NCBI GenBank assembly: GCA_030152805.1
Contig: JASLIG010000030.1
Span: 1-34,051, forward strand
Source of the DNA: Solirubrobacterales bacterium
GTDB lineage: Bacteria; Actinomycetota; Thermoleophilia; Solirubrobacterales; 70-9
Reading direction: 5' to 3'
DNA: 34,051 bases
Shown: positions 30,427 through 34,051 of the stretch, piece after piece
Layout of the letters: every line of letters begins with the position of its first letter
Position numbering within the stretch: the first letter of the stretch is position 1
The notes under the pieces: generated by a model
The model's input: only the letters and a program-made list of their open reading frames with translations
Told to the model about the DNA's origin: nothing
The model's database searches: none
Translations under genes and position numbers: made by a program

Positions 30427-32699
30427 CCGCCGGAGCCTTTCATGGAGCGCATCAGCTCCAGCGCGCCCGCCTTGTGCAGCGGTTCGTTGAGGTTGCCGCA
30501 CTTGGGGCTCTGCACGCAGGAGGGGCAACCGGACTCACAGGGGCACTCGGCGATCAGCCGCTCGGCGTCGCCGAGCAGGCGCTCGAACTGCTCGTAGCCG
30601 CGCAGGGTGATCCCCACGCCCCCGGGGTGACCGTCGTAGATGAAGATCGTCGAGCGCCCGGTCTGGAAGTGAACGTTGGTCGAGAGGCCGCCGATGTCCC
30701 AGCGGTCGCACATCGCGATCAGCGGCAGGACGGCGATCTGGCCGTGCTCGGTCGCGTGCAGGGAGCCGAGCAGCACGTCGGGCGGCAGCGCGCCGCTGAG
30801 GCGCTCGGGCAGCACGTACCAGAGCGCCTGGGTGGCGAACTGCTGCTCCGGCAGCTCCAGGGCGACGATGTCGAAAGGCTCCTGGTCGGCGATCGAGACC
30901 CGCTGGTAGGCGATCACCTGCTCCGTTACGGAGACCTCGCCGAAGTGCAGCTCGACGCCGGCGGTCGAGCGCTGCTCGCGCACCCGCTCGATGTAGATCT
31001 CGGTCTCCTTCTTCGGCCGCGTGTACCAGTCGCCGTCGAAGCGCGAGACGACTGCCCGTCGCCCCCGCACGTCGAGCTGCTCGACCTCGTAGGAGCGGCC
31101 GAGGTGGAGGTAGATCGCGCCGGGATGGATCGTGGTGAAGGCGCGCTCGGCCTCGACCAGACCGAGCATCTCGCCCGAGTCGCGCTCGATCACGGCCACC
31201 GAGTCGGCCGAGGCCGAGCGCAGCGGCACCTTGGCAGCGACGAACTCGCTGCTGCGCGGCATCACGCGGCCGCCGGCCCGGCGCAGCTCTCCGGCCGCGA
31301 CGAGGCGATCCGCCCGCTCGCGCCACTCGGGGCCGAGCACCTCGGCGTCCCCGTCGCTCAGCGGCATCTCGTAGGCGGCGGCGACCATGTGCCGGGAGGC
31401 GATCTGCTCGCTGGCGTGGTCGAGGATCGCTGCCTCGACCGGCCGGCCGACGAACTCGTCGGGGTGGCGGCAGAAGAACTGGTCGAGCGCGTCCTGGCCG
31501 GCGACGTAGACGGCGAGGCCGCGGCGCCGGCGCCCTGCCCGCCCCCACATCTGGCGCAGGCTGGCGACGGTGCCGGGGAAGGTGACGCAGATCGCCGCGT
31601 CGAGCTCGCCGATGTCGATGCCCAGCTCCAGCGCGTCGGTCGCGACGACCCCGAGCAGCTCGCCCGCCGAGAGCCGTGCCTCGATCTCGCGCCGCTGCTG
31701 CGGCGTGTAGCCGCCGCGATAGGGGGCGATCCGCGCCGCCAGCTCGGGCTTGCCACGGGCCTCCAGGGATTCGCGGGCGAAGCGCTGGATCAGCTCGATC
31801 CCGCGCCGGCTCTTGAGGAAGCAGATCGTGCGCACGCCGTGGGAGACCAGCTCGGCCAGCAGGTCGGCCGCCTCACCCAGCGGCGAGCGCCGCGTCCCCG
31901 TCGCCTTGTCGATCAGCGGTGGGTTCCACATCGCGATCTCGCGCCCGGTGCGCGGCGCGCCGTCGTCGTCGATCAGCTCGAACGGCGTGCCGATCAGCTC
32001 CTCGGCCAGGCCGACCGGGTTGGCGATCGTCGCCGAGGCGAGCAGGAAGCGCGGCTCGCCGCCGTAGGCGCGCGCGATCCGCCGCAGCCGCCGCAGCACG
32101 TTGGCGACGTGCGAGCCGAAGACCCCGCGGTAGGTGTGCGCCTCGTCGACCACGACCCATTCGAGGTTGGCTAGGAAGTCTCCCCAGCTCTTGTGGTGGG
32201 GCAGGATGCCGACGTGCAGCATGTCCGGGTTGGTGAGGACGAGGTTGCTGCGGCGGCGGATCGCAGGACGCTCTTCGCGCGGCGTGTCGCCGTCGTAGAT
32301 CGCCTCGCGCAGGCCCGGCGGGCGCAGCGCGGCCAGGCCGCGCGCCTGGTCCTGGGCCAGGGCCTTGGTCGGGTAGAGGTAGAGCGCGCGGCGCTTGGGC
32401 TCGCGGGCGATGCCGTCGAGCACGGGGAGGTTGAAGGCGAGGCTCTTGCCGGAGGCGGTGCCGCTGGTGATCACGAGGTTCGAGGCGCTCGCCGCCTCGA
32501 GGGCGGCGCGCTGGTGCGAGTAGAGCCGCTCGACCCCGGCCCGCTTCAGCGCTTCGACGAGGCCCGGATCGAGCGAGCGCGGCAGCGCCACCAGCTTCGC
32601 GGGTCGCTCCTCCTCGCTCGACTCGGCGACGATGCGCTCGTCACGGCGGGCTGGATCGAGGGCGACGGCCCAAGGGGTCTCGAGCAGGCTCTTGGCCAT
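30423..32699 (-). CDS. SF2 DEAD/DEAH-box helicase, MrfA/YprA family
   Basis: A protein of about 758 aa from ATG 32699 (MAKSLLETPWAVALDPARRD). Earlier in-frame sequence lies inside the DHPS gene. Motifs are Q-like YSHQRAALEAA, Walker A TSGTASGKS, TNPDMLHVGILPHH, Walker B VVDEAHTYRG, LASATIANP, VVATDALELGIDIGELD and QMWGRAGRRRRG. The C-terminal DUF1998-type region holds four cysteines (CPCESGCPSCVQSPKCGN) that bind Zn. Bacillus MrfA is a 3'-5' DNA helicase in mitomycin repair, working with MrfB. An MrfB nuclease is not in this window. The ATG shares a base with the DHPS stop, and the LOG-like gene follows. Confidence 0.92.
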   Translation of the reverse strand: MAKSLLETPWAVALDPARRDERIVAESSEEERPAKLVALPRSLDPGLVEALKRAGVERLYSHQRAALEAASASNLVITSGTASGKSLAFNLPVLDGIAREPKRRALYLYPTKALAQDQARGLAALRPPGLREAIYDGDTPREERPAIRRRSNLVLTNPDMLHVGILPHHKSWGDFLANLEWVVVDEAHTYRGVFGSHVANVLRRLRRIARAYGGEPRFLLASATIANPVGLAEELIGTPFELIDDDGAPRTGREIAMWNPPLIDKATGTRRSPLGEAADLLAELVSHGVRTICFLKSRRGIELIQRFARESLEARGKPELAARIAPYRGGYTPQQRREIEARLSAGELLGVVATDALELGIDIGELDAAICVTFPGTVASLRQMWGRAGRRRRGLAVYVAGQDALDQFFCRHPDEFVGRPVEAAILDHASEQIASRHMVAAAYEMPLSDGDAEVLGPEWRERADRLVAAGELRRAGGRVMPRSSEFVAAKVPLRSASADSVAVIERDSGEMLGLVEAERAFTTIHPGAIYLHLGRSYEVEQLDVRGRRAVVSRFDGDWYTRPKKETEIYIERVREQRSTAGVELHFGEVSVTEQVIAYQRVSIADQEPFDIVALELPEQQFATQALWYVLPERLSGALPPDVLLGSLHATEHGQIAVLPLIAMCDRWDIGGLSTNVHFQTGRSTIFIYDGHPGGVGITLRGYEQFERLLGDAERLIAECPCESGCPSCVQSPKCGNLNEPLHKAGALELMRSMKGSGG

Positions 32700-33580
32700 C
32701 AGGCGTCGCTCTGCCCGGCGAGCGATTGGGTGCGAGCGCTCCCCGCCCCGGGACGAACGATTCGCCCGGCCACCCGCATCGCCTGCAGCGAGCTGCGGTC
32801 GTGGATGCGCAGCACGTCGGCGCCGCCTCGCACAGCGAGAGCGACGGCGGCGACCGTCCCCCACTCGCGCTCACTCGCCGGCCAACGCTCCTCCCACGAG
32901 CCGGCCAGCACCGCGCCGATGAAGTCCTTGCGCGAGAGCGAGACGTAGAGCGGCAGGCCGAGCGCGCGCAACTCGGGCAGCCGACGCAGTATCTCCAGGT
33001 CGTGCTCGGGCGTTAGGTCGAAGTCGAGGCCGGGGTCGATCGCGATCTGATCCATCGAGGCGCCAAGGCTCCGGGCCAGCTCGACTCTCCCCCCGAACCA
33101 CGACACCAGGTGCTCGACCACGTCTCCGTAGGCCAGCGGCGGCCGGTCGACCCGCGGCGGCCCCTCGATGTGCATCAGCACGTAGCCGCAACCGCGCGCG
33201 GCAACCAGCTCGAACATCTCCGCCGAGCCGCCCGAGATGTCGTTGATCGCGACCGCGCCGGCGTCCAGCGCCCGCTGCGCCACCTCGACCGAGAAGGTGT
33301 CCGCGGATATCGGCACCCCCGAGCCGGCCAGCCCTTCGATCGCCGGCACCAGCGCCGCCGCCTCGGCCTCGGCCGGTACCGCTGGCCCGCTTTTCGCCGC
33401 CACGGCCCCAATGTCGAGCATGTCGAACCCCGCCTCGACCAGCGCCAACCCATCTTCGATCGCCTGCCCCGGCGTCCCGCTCCGAGCCCCCTCGAACATC
33501 GAGTCCGCAGTCACGTTGACGATCCCAGCAGCCACCGGTTGCATGAGGTCGAGGCTGCGATCGGCGAGACGCCAGCTCAT
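32699..33580 (-). CDS. dihydropteroate synthase-family protein, divergent
   Basis: A protein of about 293 aa from ATG 33580 (MSWRLADRSLDLMQPVAAGI). The TIM-barrel strand motifs are recognisable: AGIVNVTADSMFEGA, PISADTFSVEVAQRAL, AINDISGGSAEMF, YVLMHIEGPP, IAIDPGLDFDL, YVSLSRKDFIGAV and a final VLRIHD. DHPS condenses p-aminobenzoate with a pterin diphosphate in folate synthesis. Two loops depart from the norm: NVTPDSFSDGG becomes NVTADSMFEGA, and the DxGGESTRPG loop 2 becomes DIGAVAAKSGP, losing the Ser-Thr-Arg. It may therefore be a non-canonical paralog, so no gene symbol is given. It precedes the helicase gene with a one-base overlap. Confidence 0.8.
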   Translation of the reverse strand: MSWRLADRSLDLMQPVAAGIVNVTADSMFEGARSGTPGQAIEDGLALVEAGFDMLDIGAVAAKSGPAVPAEAEAAALVPAIEGLAGSGVPISADTFSVEVAQRALDAGAVAINDISGGSAEMFELVAARGCGYVLMHIEGPPRVDRPPLAYGDVVEHLVSWFGGRVELARSLGASMDQIAIDPGLDFDLTPEHDLEILRRLPELRALGLPLYVSLSRKDFIGAVLAGSWEERWPASEREWGTVAAVALAVRGGADVLRIHDRSSLQAMRVAGRIVRPGAGSARTQSLAGQSDA

Positions 33581-33603
33581 CCGGCTACCGTAGCGACCGC
33601 ACC

Positions 33604-34051
33604 ATGGCACTGCGATGCGTCTACACCGACCTCGACGGCACCCTGCTCGGCAAGGGCAGCTCGCTCTTCCGCGATGCCGAGGGCGGCTTCTCGCTGGCCC
33701 AGTCGCGTGGGCTGGAGGCCTGTCACCGGGCCGGGGTCGAGGTCGTGATCATGTCGGGACGGCGCGAGCCGCAGGTGCACGAGGCCGCCCGCCTGATGGG
33801 CCAGACCTCCTATATCTACGAGGCCGGCTGCGCCTTCGCGATCGACGGCGAGACGACGCTGCTGACCGGGGAGATGGTCCCCGACGAGGAGGGCACCGTC
33901 TACGAGAAGATCGAGCGGCGCGGCATCCCGAAGCTGCTGTTCGGGCACTTCGAGGGACGGCTCGAGTACCACGCCCCCTGGCACAGCGGCCGCGTCCTCT
34001 CCCACCTCTTCCGCGGCAAGGTCGACGTCGAGCAGGCGGTTCGCCTCCTCG
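33604..34051 (+). CDS. HAD-superfamily phosphatase (Cof/mannosyl-3-phosphoglycerate phosphatase-like), truncated by the window edge
   Basis: ATG 33604 opens a frame that continues past the end (149 codons seen). Motif I is VYTDLDGTLL with the nucleophile Asp and acid Asp. Motif II is VVIMSGRREPQVHEAARLMG with its Ser. A cap follows with YIYEAGCAFAIDGE. This is the C2-cap HAD branch that dephosphorylates sugar phosphates. Motifs III and IV are beyond the edge. It is divergent from the DHPS gene, with 23 bp between starts. Confidence 0.85.
   Translation, partial: MALRCVYTDLDGTLLGKGSSLFRDAEGGFSLAQSRGLEACHRAGVEVVIMSGRREPQVHEAARLMGQTSYIYEAGCAFAIDGETTLLTGEMVPDEEGTVYEKIERRGIPKLLFGHFEGRLEYHAPWHSGRVLSHLFRGKVDVEQAVRLL

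Noticed and set aside
29895..32174. 759-codon plus-strand frame opposite the helicase
   Set aside because: Antisense shadow of the helicase, LOG-like and methyltransferase genes; composition is typical of a mirrored GC-rich frame.

Overview
The window is GC-rich bacterial DNA with dense genes, many GTG and TTG starts and frequent 4-bp stop/start overlaps. Gene content (a PafBC-type WYL regulator, an actinobacterial-type ArsC with a GCGDxCP motif, paired FluC proteins, AbiE and MbcA-type modules) suggests an Actinomycetota chromosome. Thermoleophilia/Solirubrobacterales is a reasonable guess, but that is inference.

Layout. (1) 1-1082: a truncated WYL regulator and a divergent small membrane protein. 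(2) 1165-7273, all on the minus strand: a vapBC-like toxin-antitoxin pair, two fluoride-channel genes, a YhaM-like 3'-5' exoribonuclease and two paralogous large membrane proteins. (3) 7300-8733: an arsR-aquaporin-arsC arsenic operon behind a clear ArsR-type palindrome. (4) 8764-10890: a fumarylacetoacetase-family enzyme, a short-chain dehydrogenase and an SRPBCC protein. (5) 10887-18284: a cell-surface glycan locus with a GT2, a large GT-C-like membrane protein, a GT4, a methyltransferase and a flippase-like membrane protein. (6) 18481-27971: a composite island at tRNA-Phe. (7) 28078-34051: core-type genes, namely a GH15-like enzyme, a methyltransferase, a LOG-like protein, an MrfA/YprA-type helicase, a divergent dihydropteroate synthase and a HAD phosphatase.

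The island is the most interesting part. An intact tRNA-Phe lies at 27930-28002. A displaced 42-nt copy of its 3' half lies at 18481-18522, and a third copy of the anticodon-loop core lies at 25550-25564. The first two element ends share a further ~165 bp of similar sequence. This gives two tandem att-bounded segments (about 7.0 and 2.4 kb), neither of which holds a recognisable integrase. The larger one carries an orphan Xre/MbcA/ParS-type antitoxin, an AbiEi/AbiEii pair, and a divergent, tightly overlapping four-gene operon (20700-25531). That operon encodes a coiled-coil/winged-helix-like protein, a PD-(D/E)XK nuclease with a Cas4/AddB-like cysteine pattern, a large unknown protein and an SF1B helicase. 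I do not recognise it as a named defence system, and it is my candidate for an undescribed anti-mobile-element system. The smaller segment holds an intact AbiEi-like gene with a restriction-endonuclease-like N-terminus, a frameshifted AbiEii-like toxin gene, and a fragment of a second AbiEi gene.
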